47,563 bases of DNA, taken from Candidatus Blautia merdavium. Its GTDB lineage: Bacteria > Bacillota > Clostridia > Lachnospirales > Lachnospiraceae. The translations under genes were made by a program, and so were the position numbers. Shown here one piece after another: positions 1 through 8,092 of the stretch; positions within the stretch are counted from its first letter, which is position 1; every line of letters begins with the position of its first letter. The notes beneath the pieces are model-generated. The model did not search any database. It was not told the DNA's origin and saw only the letters and a program-made list of their open reading frames with translations. Location of the stretch: positions 1 through 47,563 of the forward strand of contig DWVZ01000026.1 in NCBI GenBank assembly GCA_019119975.1, given 5' to 3'.

Positions 1-644
1 TTAACCGGACGGAAAGTCCCAAGCCCTACATGGAGGGTTACATGGGCAATCTTTACCCCTTTTTCTTCGATCTGCTCCAGCAGTTCTTTGGTAAAATGCA
101 GTCCCGCCGTGGGAGCTGCCGCGCTGCCCTCATGCTTTGCATACACGGTCTGATAACGCTCCTTGTCCTGCAGTTTATGGGTAATATAAGGAGGAAGGGG
201 CATCTCCCCCAACTGATCCAGGATTTCTTCAAATATACCCTCATAAGAAAATTGGATAAGACGATTTCCCTCTTCCACTACATCAAGAACCTCTCCTATG
301 AGAAGCCCGTCCCCAAAGCTGATCTTTGTGCCGGGTTTTGCCTTTTTCCCCGGTTTTACCAGAGTCTCCCAGATATTGTTTTCCTTCCGCTTCAGAAGGA
401 GGATCTCAATGCCTGCATTGGTGCCCACCTTACTGCCGTACAACCGCGCCGGGATCACCCGGGTGTCATTGATCACCAGGCAGTCTCCCGGATTCAGGTA
501 ATCCAGCACATGGCGGAAATTGGTGTGGACGATTTCCCCGGTCTGCTTATCCAGATGCATCAGCCTGGAAGAGGAACGGTCAGGAAGGGGATCCTGGGCG
601 ATCAGCTCCTCCGGCAGATCATAATAAAAATCTGAAGTTTTCAT
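1..644 (-). CDS. queA: S-adenosylmethionine:tRNA ribosyltransferase-isomerase, partial
   Basis: QueA transfers the ribosyl part of S-adenosylmethionine to preQ1 in tRNA, giving epoxyqueuosine at the wobble position. About 214 codons are visible, from ATG at 644; the C-terminus runs off the left edge. The translation starts [19 protein letters not shown] and contains [27 protein letters not shown] and LHVGLGTF, all typical QueA motifs. The start is preceded by AAAGGA at a suitable distance. It lies 22 bp downstream of the histidine phosphatase gene on the same strand, so the two are probably co-transcribed. Identification is confident; the only oddity is truncation by the window. Confidence 0.95.
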   Translation of the reverse strand, partial: MKTSDFYYDLPEELIAQDPLPDRSSSRLMHLDKQTGEIVHTNFRHVLDYLNPGDCLVINDTRVIPARLYGSKVGTNAGIEILLLKRKENNIWETLVKPGKKAKPGTKISFGDGLLIGEVLDVVEEGNRLIQFSYEGIFEEILDQLGEMPLPPYITHKLQDKERYQTVYAKHEGSAAAPTAGLHFTKELLEQIEEKGVKIAHVTLHVGLGTFRPV

Positions 645-666
645 GTTTTTCTTTCCTTTTCAATTC

Positions 667-1272
667 TCATGCATAATATACCACATCTTCTTCCAGAAGA
701 AAAGCCCTTCCTTCCCGGACTTCCACCACATTGACTCCGCAGTTGGACGGCACCTTGCCATGCCAGAAATCCCTGATAGACGGATTTTCATACACATTCT
801 GCAAAAGCGCCCGCATAGCGCAGCCGTGAGTGGCAACCAGAATGGTCTGCTCCCGCAGCTCTTTTCTGGAGATGATATCTTCCCAGAATGCCCGGGTGCG
901 GCAGCAGACCTCCTCCAGGCTTTCTCCCCCCTCCGGCGCACAATATTTTTCCGTATAATGGAAAAAATACTCCAGCATCTGGGCAGGCAGTTCCGAAGAC
1001 TCCCTTCCTTCCCAGTCTCCGAAGGAGATCTCCCGAATCCGGGAATCCTCGTAAACAGGAATGTCCCTTTCCCCAAGGACCAGTCTGGCAGTCTCCTTTG
1101 CCCGGATCAGGGGGCTGGTAAAGCAGCAGGAAAAGGGAATCTGCGCCAGCGCCTTCCCGGTTTCCCGTGCCAGGGCAATGCCTTTTTCATTGAGCTGGGT
1201 ATCCGACGCGCCCTGCAGCTTCTTCTGGGCATTCCACTGGGTTTCTCCATGACGGATGATATATACTTTCAT
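667..1272 (-). CDS. Histidine phosphatase family protein (phosphoglycerate mutase-like)
   Basis: Small cytoplasmic phosphatase of the histidine phosphatase superfamily, 201 residues. The catalytic RHGET motif is at the N-terminus (MKVYIIRHGETQWN), followed by LNEKG, and a second catalytic histidine lies in VATHGCAMRALL. I chose ATG 1272 rather than the longer frame from 1308 because the RHG strand should begin almost at residue 1 and GGGAGG sits 6 nt upstream. The substrate cannot be read from the sequence: the family includes CobC-like, phosphoserine and broad-specificity sugar phosphatases. No cobalamin genes are nearby, so I give no gene symbol. It lies between pheT and queA on one strand. 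Confidence 0.88.
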   Translation of the reverse strand: MKVYIIRHGETQWNAQKKLQGASDTQLNEKGIALARETGKALAQIPFSCCFTSPLIRAKETARLVLGERDIPVYEDSRIREISFGDWEGRESSELPAQMLEYFFHYTEKYCAPEGGESLEEVCCRTRAFWEDIISRKELREQTILVATHGCAMRALLQNVYENPSIRDFWHGKVPSNCGVNVVEVREGRAFLLEEDVVYYA

Positions 1273-1299
1273 TTCCTTCCTCCCATGAGACAGACACAA

Positions 1300-1334
1300 G
1301 GGCTGCACCGAGATTTTCTCTCCCGCCGCAGCCC
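1300..1334. other. GC-rich hairpin between pheT and the histidine phosphatase gene
   Basis: GGGCTGC and GCAGCCC form a 7-bp stem with an inner GAGA/TCTC pairing in the 114-bp gap after pheT. No T-run follows on the minus strand, so it does not look like an intrinsic terminator. It may be a processing or mRNA-stability element; the role is unknown. Confidence 0.4.
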
Positions 1335-1386
1335 CGCTCTCCCGGCGCTTTTCCTTGCACGAAAGCTCCGGATCAGTTCCTGTGAA

Positions 1387-3804
1387 TTATTTACGCAGCT
1401 CGATGCCCAGTCCTTCCAGACCATTTAAAATTTTCTTCATCGCCGCGTTTACATCTGCATCTTCCAGAGTCCTGTCTTTTGCGCGGAAGGTAACAGAGTA
1501 GGCAATGGATTTATAGCCTTCCTTGATCTGGCTTCCCTCATAGATATCGAACAGCTCATAGCTTTCCAGGATCTTTCCGCCTCTCTGGGCAAGAATATGT
1601 TCGATCTGTCCTGCCAGGATCTCTTTGGGCACTACCATACTGATATCACGGCTGACTGCCGGGAATTTTGCGATTCCTTCATACTTTCTGTCAAAGGTAG
1701 CAAACTCCAGGATTGCCGGAATATCCAGCACTGCCACATAAGCCCGGTCGCCGATTCCATAGGAAGCCGCCACTGCCGGATGAACCTCTCCCAGATAACC
1801 GATCACTGTATTGTCATAAAGGATCTCTGCCTGGCGTCCTGGATGGAGGAAGGTCTTTCCTGCGTTTGGATTATATTCTTACTTTTTGTGCATGCCGATC
1901 TTGTCCAGGAATTCCTCTACCACACCCTTCATCACAAAGAAATCTCCTGCCCCGTACATACCCAGGGTAAACATCATACGTTCCTCCGGCAGCTCTTTTA
2001 AAGGCAGCTCTTTGGGAATGTAAATATTTCCCAGTTCGTATAAGCGTACATCCTTGTTCCTTCTCTTATAGTTGGTTCCAAGGGAAGTCAGCATGCCGTT
2101 TAAGGAAACGGTCCTCATGATACTGAAGTCCTCTCCAAGAGGATTGGAGATCACAATGGCATTTCTCACTGGATCGTTCTCCGGGATCAACAGCTTATCA
2201 AACACTTTGGGGCTTTCAAAGGAATAGCAGTATCCCTGGGAAAATCCATTGAATTCTGCCATATCCCTTGCCACCTGCTCAATACGCAGTTTAAAGGGCA
2301 ATTTTCCGGTTGTAGCCTCCCCTTTTGGAAGGGTTGTGGGGATGTTGTCATAACCGAAGAACCGGGCAACCTCCTCCGCAAGGTCTGCTGTACGGAAAAT
2401 ATCATGACGGAAGGTAGGAGCCACGATCTCATTGGTCTTTTCATCATAGACCAGTTCCACTCTTCCCAGGTATTCCAGCATCTGCTCTTTGGATAATTCT
2501 GTTCCCAGAAGGTCGTTGATCTTTTCCGGCTCAAAGGGCACACGGACAGGCTCTTTGACTTTGGAATATACATCCACGGTTCCCCCTACCACTTCTCCGC
2601 AGCCAAATTCTTCGATCAGCTGGCAGGCACGGTCAATGGCAGCCTGGGCATTGTTGGGGTCCAGACCTTTTTCAAACTTACCGGAAGCATCGGTGCGCAG
2701 TCCCACCTTTTTGCTGGACAGACGGATATTCACACCGTCGAAGCAGGCAGCTTCCAAAAGCACGGTAGTAGCGCTGTCTGTGATCATGGAGTTTTCACCG
2801 CCCATGATACCTGCCAGACCTACCGGCTTTTTGCCGTCGCAGATCATTAATACGGTATCATCCAGGGCACGTTCCTGTCCGTCCAGGGTAACGAAAGTTT
2901 CCCCTTTGGCGGCACGGCGTACAACGATCTCGTTGTTTTCGATAGTATCCATATCATAGGCATGCATGGGCTGTCCGTACTCTTCCATCACGTAATTGGT
3001 AATGTCTACCAGGTTGTTGATGGGACGGATGCCGTTTGCTGCCAGGCATCTCTGCATCCATTTGGGGGACGGTCCGATCTTCACATTCTTTACGACTCTT
3101 GCACAGTAACGGGGGCAAAGGTCTTTGTCCTCCACCGTTACTTTGATATAATCATGAGCGTCTTCCTCGTTTCCTTTCACTTCCACCACAGGAGGAATGA
3201 ATTTCTTATGGAAAGTAGCAGCCGCTTCTCTGGCGATTCCGATCACACTGTAGCAGTCCACACGATTGGAAGTCACTTCATATTCAAAGATCACGTCGTC
3301 AAGACCCAGTGCGTGAACAGCGCTTTCTCCTACCACAGCGTCTTCCGGGAAAATATAAATGCCGTATTCCGGCGCTTCCGGATAAAATTCTCTGGTAGAT
3401 CCCAGCTCTTCAATGGAGCACATCATGCCGTAGGAATCCACGCCTCTTAATTTTCCTGCTTTGATGGGCACACCGCCTGGTGTCTTCTTACCGTCATGTC
3501 CTCCGGCAACACGTCCGCCGTCTAAGACAACGGGAACCTTATCTCCCTCTTTTACATTGGGCGCCCCTGTAACGATCTGTATGGTTTCTGTTCCCACGTT
3601 GACCTGGCAGATGATCAGCTTATCTGCGTCCGGGTGTCTCTCGATTTTCTCGATCTGTCCGATGACGATCTTATCCAGGTCCGCATCCAGCTTTTCAAAA
3701 CCTTCCACCTTAGTACCTGATAAAGTCATTGCATCGGTATATTCCTGTGCGGTGACGTCCAGGTCCGGCACATATTTTTTAATCCATGATAAAGATGTAT
3801 TCAT
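1387..3804 (-). CDS. pheT: Phenylalanine--tRNA ligase beta subunit, interrupted by an in-frame TAA
   Basis: PheT is the beta chain of the alpha2beta2 enzyme that charges tRNA-Phe. The open frame from ATG 3804 has the EMAP-like tRNA-binding domain (about residues 40-150), the B3/B4 editing domain and the B5 region (FRHDIFRTADLAEEVARFFG). It meets TAA at 1879-1881 after 641 codons. The same frame then continues with EYNPNAGKTFLHPGRQA, GYLGEVHPAVA and a complete C-terminal ferredoxin-fold anticodon-binding domain (KFPAVSRDISMVV), ending at 1387. Total length through the stop is 805 residues, normal for the family. A single base change thus interrupts an otherwise intact gene. It lies 15 bp after pheS and is controlled by the pheS T-box. 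A sequencing error, suppression or a real mutation are all possible. Confidence 0.9.
1879..1881 (-). other. In-frame TAA inside pheT
   Basis: The local codons read CAC AAA AAG TAA GAA TAT AAT. The frame is identical on both sides (3804 minus 1806 is a multiple of three), so this is a substitution, not a frameshift. Homologues normally have a charged residue near here, so AAA, GAA or CAA to TAA is the simplest origin. The next in-frame start-like codon is GTG at 1806, which would lose about 24 residues if translation restarted there. Confidence 0.85.
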
Positions 3805-3819
3805 TCTCTTTTTCTCCTC

Positions 3820-4839
3820 CTAGAACTGACGTAAGAATCTTGTGTCGTTTTCATATAATAAACGCATGTCGTCAATTTCATATTTCAGCAGGGCGATACG
3901 CTCCAGACCTACACCAAAGGCAAAGCCGGTGTACTCTTCCGGATCGATTCCGCACATTTCCAGCACGTGAGGATGCACCATACCGCAGCCCAGGATTTCG
4001 ATCCAGCCGGAACCCTTGCAGAAACGGCAGCCCTTTCCGCCGCATTTAAAGCAGGATACGTCCACTTCCGCGCTTGGCTCTGTGAAGGGGAAGTGATGGG
4101 GACGGAATTTGGTCTTGGTCTCCGGTCCGAAAAGTTCTTTCGCGAACTCTTCCAGGGTACCCTTTAAATCTGCAAAAGTAATGTGTTTGTCAATGACAAG
4201 ACCTTCGATCTGATGGAAAGAAGGAGAATGGGTAGCATCCACTTCGTCGGAACGGAACACACGTCCCGGAGCGATCATACGGATTGGCAGCTTGCCCTGT
4301 TCCATCACACGTGCCTGTACCGGGGAGGTCTGGGTACGCAGCACGATGTCCTTGGTCACGTAGAAAGTGTCCTGTTCGTCCTTTGCAGGGTGTCCTTCCG
4401 GAATGTTCAGTTTTTCAAAGTTGTACAGATCATACTCCACTTCCGGTCCTTCTACTACTTCATAGCCCATGCCGATGAAGATTCTTTCTACCTCTTCCAG
4501 GGCAATGGTGTTGGGATGTCTGTGTCCCACTTCCATTTTCTTTGCGGGAAGGGTCACGTCGATGACTTCTTCTCTTAATTTTTTCTCAAGAGCCTCTGCT
4601 TCCAGCTGTTTCTTTGTGTTTTCCAGAAGCTCCTCGATCTCTGCCCTTGCTTCGTTGACCCACTGTCCTACTTTGGGACGGTCCTCGGGAGCAACGTCTT
4701 TCATTCCTTTTAATACGGCTGTCAGCTCGCCCTTCTTTCCTAAAAAGGCAACCCGGACTTCATTTAATTTGTCCAGGGAATCCGATTCCTGGATACGCTT
4801 TGCAGCTTCTTCTTTGATGCGCTGTAATTTTTCTTCCAT
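3820..4839 (-). CDS. pheS: Phenylalanine--tRNA ligase alpha subunit
   Basis: PheS is the catalytic alpha chain of class II phenylalanyl-tRNA synthetase, 339 residues. It has an N-terminal coiled-coil arm (MEEKLQRIKEEAAKRI), GHRHPNT, motif 2 around FHQIEGLVID and motif 3 GFAFGVGLERIALL. A four-cysteine stretch (CFKCGGKGCRFCKG), seen in many clostridial PheS proteins, is present. The open frame extends 49 codons upstream into the leader, but ATG 4839 has AAAGGAG at good spacing and matches the family N-terminus, so I reject the extension. It heads the pheST operon and is controlled by the T-box leader. No key residue is missing. Confidence 0.96.
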   Translation of the reverse strand: MEEKLQRIKEEAAKRIQESDSLDKLNEVRVAFLGKKGELTAVLKGMKDVAPEDRPKVGQWVNEARAEIEELLENTKKQLEAEALEKKLREEVIDVTLPAKKMEVGHRHPNTIALEEVERIFIGMGYEVVEGPEVEYDLYNFEKLNIPEGHPAKDEQDTFYVTKDIVLRTQTSPVQARVMEQGKLPIRMIAPGRVFRSDEVDATHSPSFHQIEGLVIDKHITFADLKGTLEEFAKELFGPETKTKFRPHHFPFTEPSAEVDVSCFKCGGKGCRFCKGSGWIEILGCGMVHPHVLEMCGIDPEEYTGFAFGVGLERIALLKYEIDDMRLLYENDTRFLRQF

Positions 4840-4965
4840 GATATTCTCCTTTAACTTCTGTTCTGAAGGGCAGGCTGCCCCGGCAGCTCCTGGATGCAGA
4901 GCTTTTCCTGAAAGCCGCGGTTCATGCCTCTGGCACTCCCACAGTGCCGCTGACCCGGCTTTCAT

Positions 4966-4998
4966 AAAAAAAGCTCCGTCCCCCAAAAGGGACGAAGC
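4966..4998 (-). terminator. T-box regulated terminator hairpin
   Basis: Stem GCTTCGTCCC paired with GGGGGACGGAGC (one G-U pair) around TTTT, then TTTTTTT on the minus strand. It is placed directly after the T-box, as expected for the terminator form of the leader. Confidence 0.85.
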
Positions 4999-5225
4999 AA
5001 AAAATCCGTGGTACCACCCTTGTTCCTGCCGTTTGTTTCTTAAGCAGGCACTTAATCTCTGTTTAACGCACAGCTACGTCATTTCTTACTGATTCTTTCG
5101 GAAATGCGGCTCCGGTGGGAAACTCAGCACTTATCTGAACTGAAGAGAGCTTTCAGCCGGTGGCTCTCTATCTCTGGCAGAAAATAAATGCCTACTGACA
5201 CTTTCACAGCCTTTTTCTATGTCTG
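4966..5225 (-). promoter_or_regulatory. T-box leader of pheST
   Basis: A tRNA-sensing leader for the phenylalanyl-tRNA synthetase operon. The 14-nt T-box AGGGTGGTACCACG is at 5007-5020. It is followed by the terminator hairpin GCTTCGTCCC-TTTT-GGGGGACGGAGC and seven Ts (4966-4998). Uncharged tRNA-Phe is expected to pair with the T-box and favour the antiterminator. Upstream sequence to about 5225 forms the stem I region, with an AGAGA-like stretch. A TTC triplet in AGTTCAG may be the phenylalanine specifier, but I could not fold the stem to prove it. The leader from predicted start to ATG is about 385 nt and fills the gap between yihY and pheS; the last 125 nt before pheS hold nothing else clear. 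Confidence 0.9.
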
Positions 5226-6182
5226 TATGTTATTGTAGCCATTTTCCCCGCTTCTGTCAAGAATTTCTTTTTCTTCTTCTGTTTCCTCATCCTCCTCTTC
5301 CCCGCTATGGGTCAGCTGATACAGCTCCCTCTGCAGCGTCTCTGCCGCTATCCGGTGCACCCATTTGAACTTTTCTTCAAAATAATGGTTCACCTGAGCG
5401 CCAATCATCACAAACATCATACAGATATACAGCCACAGCAGGATCAGCACCACGCTGGTCATACTGCCGTACATATCGGAGGCGCCGCTGTAGAAATCAA
5501 AGTACAGGGAAAAACCAAAGGAAAACGCCAGCCAGCAGACGGCAGACAGCAAAGCCCCCGGGATCTGGCTGCGAAACGTGGCTCTCCGGTTGGGTATGAA
5601 TTTATACATGAGCAGAAACACCAGAAACAGCATACTCAGAGTAATGATGATCCTCATGCTGATGATCATAGTCACCAGGGTATCCAGGAAGGGAAACCGT
5701 TTGCTCAGTTCTCTCTGCAGGCTGTTTCCAAAGACCTGGAGGATCAGAGTGAGCACAATGGAGATTACAAACACCAGGGTATACAGCACTGCCCGGATCC
5801 TGGTAAGGAGAAAATTACGGGTCTCACTTACCTGATAGATGCAGTTAAATCCATTGGTCAGCGCCTGGATCCCTTTTCCTGCCGACCACAGGGCAATGAC
5901 CGCGGACAGAGGCACCACTGCCAGAGATTTTGCATAAACCTCGTAGACAATGGTTGCAATAAACTCATAAAAGCTGTCCGGACAGATCTGCATGATGACC
6001 CGGATCACCTCTTCTCTGGTAAGAGGCGTATATTTCACAGAAGTCATCACCAGCAGCAAAAAGGGAATAAACGACAGTATGATAAAATAGGCTGCCTGGG
6101 CAGCATATGCTGAGGTATGGTCCTGATTCATTTTTTGCATAAATCCCCGGATCGTCTGGATCAACTTTTTTCCTGTTTCCAT
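5217..6182 (-). CDS. YihY/virulence factor BrkB family membrane protein
   Basis: Polytopic inner-membrane protein of the YihY/BrkB family (once misnamed RNase BN), 321 residues. After a short cytoplasmic N-terminus (METGKKLIQTIRGFMQKMNQ) come about six hydrophobic segments, including AAYFIILSFIPFLLLVMTSV, ALWSAGKGIQALTNGFN and LILLWLYICMMFVMIGAQVN. The last is the typical family C-terminal signature. The tail is highly acidic (EEEDEETEEEKE). The frame is open for 93 codons further upstream, but ATG 6182 has AGAGGGAAGAAG ahead of it and matches the family start. It has its own promoter at 6277-6305. The function is unknown; some relatives have been proposed as transporters. Confidence 0.88.
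   Translation of the reverse strand: METGKKLIQTIRGFMQKMNQDHTSAYAAQAAYFIILSFIPFLLLVMTSVKYTPLTREEVIRVIMQICPDSFYEFIATIVYEVYAKSLAVVPLSAVIALWSAGKGIQALTNGFNCIYQVSETRNFLLTRIRAVLYTLVFVISIVLTLILQVFGNSLQRELSKRFPFLDTLVTMIISMRIIITLSMLFLVFLLMYKFIPNRRATFRSQIPGALLSAVCWLAFSFGFSLYFDFYSGASDMYGSMTSVVLILLWLYICMMFVMIGAQVNHYFEEKFKWVHRIAAETLQRELYQLTHSGEEEDEETEEEKEILDRSGENGYNNIQT
5232..5260 (-). promoter_or_regulatory. pheST promoter inside the 3' end of yihY
   Basis: TTGACA (5255-5260), a 17-nt spacer and TACAAT (5232-5237), close to the sigma-A consensus. Both boxes lie in the last codons of the yihY gene, and transcription would start near 5225, at the T-box leader. The match and position make it a good candidate. 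Confidence 0.75.
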
Positions 6183-6276
6183 ACTGCTTCTTCCCTCTGT
6201 TTCTTTTCCCTGCACTGCTTTCCATTGAAAAACATCCCTGTATGTAAAAAACCTTTTGCTGTCCTTGAATTGAGCC

Positions 6277-6305
6277 ATTATACCACGAATCCGCCGAAAT
6301 AACAA
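6277..6305 (-). promoter_or_regulatory. Promoter of yihY
   Basis: TTGTTA (6300-6305), a 17-nt spacer and a perfect TATAAT (6277-6282) on the minus strand, about 95 nt before the yihY start. It also argues against the longer upstream reading frame of yihY. Confidence 0.7.
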
Positions 6306-6354
6306 GTTTTGCCCGTTCTTCCTGCCTGTTCCGCCTGTCTGCTTCGGTCTGTGC

Positions 6355-7875
6355 CTAATCCGCAAGTACCTCATTAATATTCCCGATTTCCACATCTTTA
6401 TAAAAATACGTGAGGATTTCCTGATAATTTTTCCCGGATTCTGCCATTCCTTTGGCGCCATTCTGGCTCATGCCCACTCCGTGTCCGTATCCGCCGCCCC
6501 GGATCCGGCAGCCGGTAAAGTTTCCTGCCTCATCGGTCTGCTCCTCCAGAGTAAAGTAAGCGCTGGGCAAGAGAGTCCCGCCCTGGACCTCTGATCCGTC
6601 CTGCCTGGTTATGGCAGCGCCCCGGGGCGCCAGCAGGGAACGGATATCGTACTCGCTGTGCAGTTCCTTCTCCCCCCGATCGGTCGCGTACTGCAGGGTC
6701 AGCACTGCCCCGCCCTCACCGGTCTCCAGGATCTGCGGCATCTGGATGCTCTGGACCTGACTGTCAAGCTTTCTGGCGTTTTCCAACATGGTCTGGGCAG
6801 ACACGGTCACCTCCCATGCATACCAGGGCTCCTGGGCGTCATAGCTGCATTCCACGCTTTGCAGGTAGGCAGAAGGTACCGATGCTTCCCAGACCTCATC
6901 GGTGGAAGTCCTTCCGTGGGAAGTGGAGAAATAATAGGCATTGATGGGCTGCCCGTGATTCAGAAGGATTTCCCCTTTGGTCTCATCCACTGCCCGGCTG
7001 GCAGCCTCTGCCTCCCCGCTGTTCTGGTAAACCTGATAAGAAACACTGTCATCCACCTGGGCGCCCAGGTTCTCCAGGCTGCTGCCCTCCATCTGGACGC
7101 AGGCATAAGTCCTGGCACAGACTGCCTGGGCTTTCAGCGCCTCTTCGCTGTAGGAAGCCGGCATCTCACTGGGCACCACTGCATAAAGATATTGCTCCAG
7201 AGGCAGTTCATTGACCATGCGCAGCCCGTTTTCATCCTCATAGACGGTCAGCTTCCCCCGATAAGCAGGATTTCCCTGTCCTCGAGAAAGGGAGGTGACA
7301 ATGATCCGGTTTTCTTCCCCTGTGGGGCTCAGGCTGAGACTGCCCTCCTGAAATTCTTTGCTTCCCGGTGTCAGCTCCAGCACCTCTCCGCCTTTGACTG
7401 TGCGGCTGTCTTTCCCCTGAAGCTCATAATCTCCCTGGAACTGCAATGTGATCTTCTGATGATAATAGCTTTCAAATCCGTCCGTCATCAACAGCACCCG
7501 GATGGCTGCTTCTGTGCTTTCTTCGGAACTGCCTTCTCCTGCCTCTCCTCCGGTCTGCATTTGTGCCTCTTCTTGCGGCTCTTGTGCCGGATGATCTGCT
7601 ACCTCTCCTTGCGTTTCCTGTGCCGGGTCATCTGCTGTCTCTCCCTGCGTTTTCTGTGCTGGATCCTCTGCCGTTCCTTCCTCTGCATTCTGCGCCTTAT
7701 ATACTGCGCCTGCGCTTGCCCATTCATTTTCCTTTATCATCTGCTCCCGGAGTCTTTGGGTCTCTGCGCCTCTTTTCCTTTCCCCAGCCTTTCCCGCGCA
7801 CCATACAATCAAAATCCCCACAAGAGCCAGCAGTATAATGAGAAGTTTCCATTTGATCTTTTCTTTCCAGTTCAT
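6355..7875 (-). CDS. SpoIID/LytB domain protein
   Basis: A 506-residue secreted or membrane-anchored protein with a SpoIID domain, the family of lytic transglycosylases that trim denuded glycan strands during engulfment in sporulation. One N-terminal membrane segment (KLLIILLALVGILIVWCAG) is followed by an acidic, repeat-containing linker (about residues 66-105). The SpoIID domain has LPLEQYLYAVVPSEMPASY, ALKAQAVCARTYA and the C-terminal GYGHGVGMSQNGAKGMA, the family hallmark. Classical SpoIID is about 340 residues, so this protein is longer because of the linker and the region after it. It could be SpoIID itself or a paralogue, so I give no symbol. The galM terminator lies just upstream. Confidence 0.88.
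   Translation of the reverse strand: MNWKEKIKWKLLIILLALVGILIVWCAGKAGERKRGAETQRLREQMIKENEWASAGAVYKAQNAEEGTAEDPAQKTQGETADDPAQETQGEVADHPAQEPQEEAQMQTGGEAGEGSSEESTEAAIRVLLMTDGFESYYHQKITLQFQGDYELQGKDSRTVKGGEVLELTPGSKEFQEGSLSLSPTGEENRIIVTSLSRGQGNPAYRGKLTVYEDENGLRMVNELPLEQYLYAVVPSEMPASYSEEALKAQAVCARTYACVQMEGSSLENLGAQVDDSVSYQVYQNSGEAEAASRAVDETKGEILLNHGQPINAYYFSTSHGRTSTDEVWEASVPSAYLQSVECSYDAQEPWYAWEVTVSAQTMLENARKLDSQVQSIQMPQILETGEGGAVLTLQYATDRGEKELHSEYDIRSLLAPRGAAITRQDGSEVQGGTLLPSAYFTLEEQTDEAGNFTGCRIRGGGYGHGVGMSQNGAKGMAESGKNYQEILTYFYKDVEIGNINEVLAD
7581..7677. repeat. 36-bp tandem repeats coding a 12-residue linker repeat
   Basis: Two full units (7581-7616, 7617-7652) and a partial third start exactly 36 bp apart. 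They encode 12-residue blocks of the form A-D/E-x-PAQ-x-x-Q-x-E in the SpoIID-like protein. The units are similar but not identical, so the array is not brand new. Confidence 0.85.
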
Positions 7876-7980
7876 ACTTACAATATATGCGTTTTCTCAA
7901 TTCCATGACCACTGTTTTCCAGCTCCCGGGAAAAATTGCGGGGCTTTGCAAAAATCTATCTGACGGTTCTCTTAACACCG

Positions 7981-8038
7981 AAAAAAAGAAGGAGCAAAGA
8001 GTCCCTCTTTTCAGACGAATCTCTCTGTTCCTTCTTTT
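7981..8038 (-). terminator. Intrinsic terminator after galM
   Basis: On the minus strand AAGAAGGAACAGAGAG pairs with CTCTTTGCTCCTTCTT, followed directly by a run of Ts. It lies between the galM stop and the spoIID-like start and separates the two transcription units. Confidence 0.85.
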
Positions 8039-8092
8039 CTCTCTATTCTTTCTGTTCCTTCCGGAAAGTCCGGCAGCGGCGCCCGCCTGCTA

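Noticed and set aside
30-635. Plus-strand reading frame opposite queA
   Set aside because: It is the complement of a clearly recognisable queA coding sequence and the translation has no family features.
1300-1334. Terminator between pheT and the histidine phosphatase gene
   Set aside because: The hairpin is good but no T-run follows on the transcribed strand.
1879-1881. Selenocysteine, pyrrolysine or phage-type recoding as explanation of the pheT stop
   Set aside because: The codon is TAA, used by none of the selenocysteine or pyrrolysine systems, and other genes here end normally in TAA.
4840-4986. N-terminal extension of pheS
   Set aside because: The extension runs through the pheST leader and its terminator, and ATG 4839 has the proper ribosome binding site and family N-terminus.
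6183-6461. 93-codon extension of YihY
   Set aside because: It covers the TATAAT promoter region and overlaps the end of the SpoIID-like gene; the family N-terminus starts at 6182.
7581-7677. CRISPR-like array (36-bp period)
   Set aside because: The units are contiguous without spacers and encode an in-frame protein linker.
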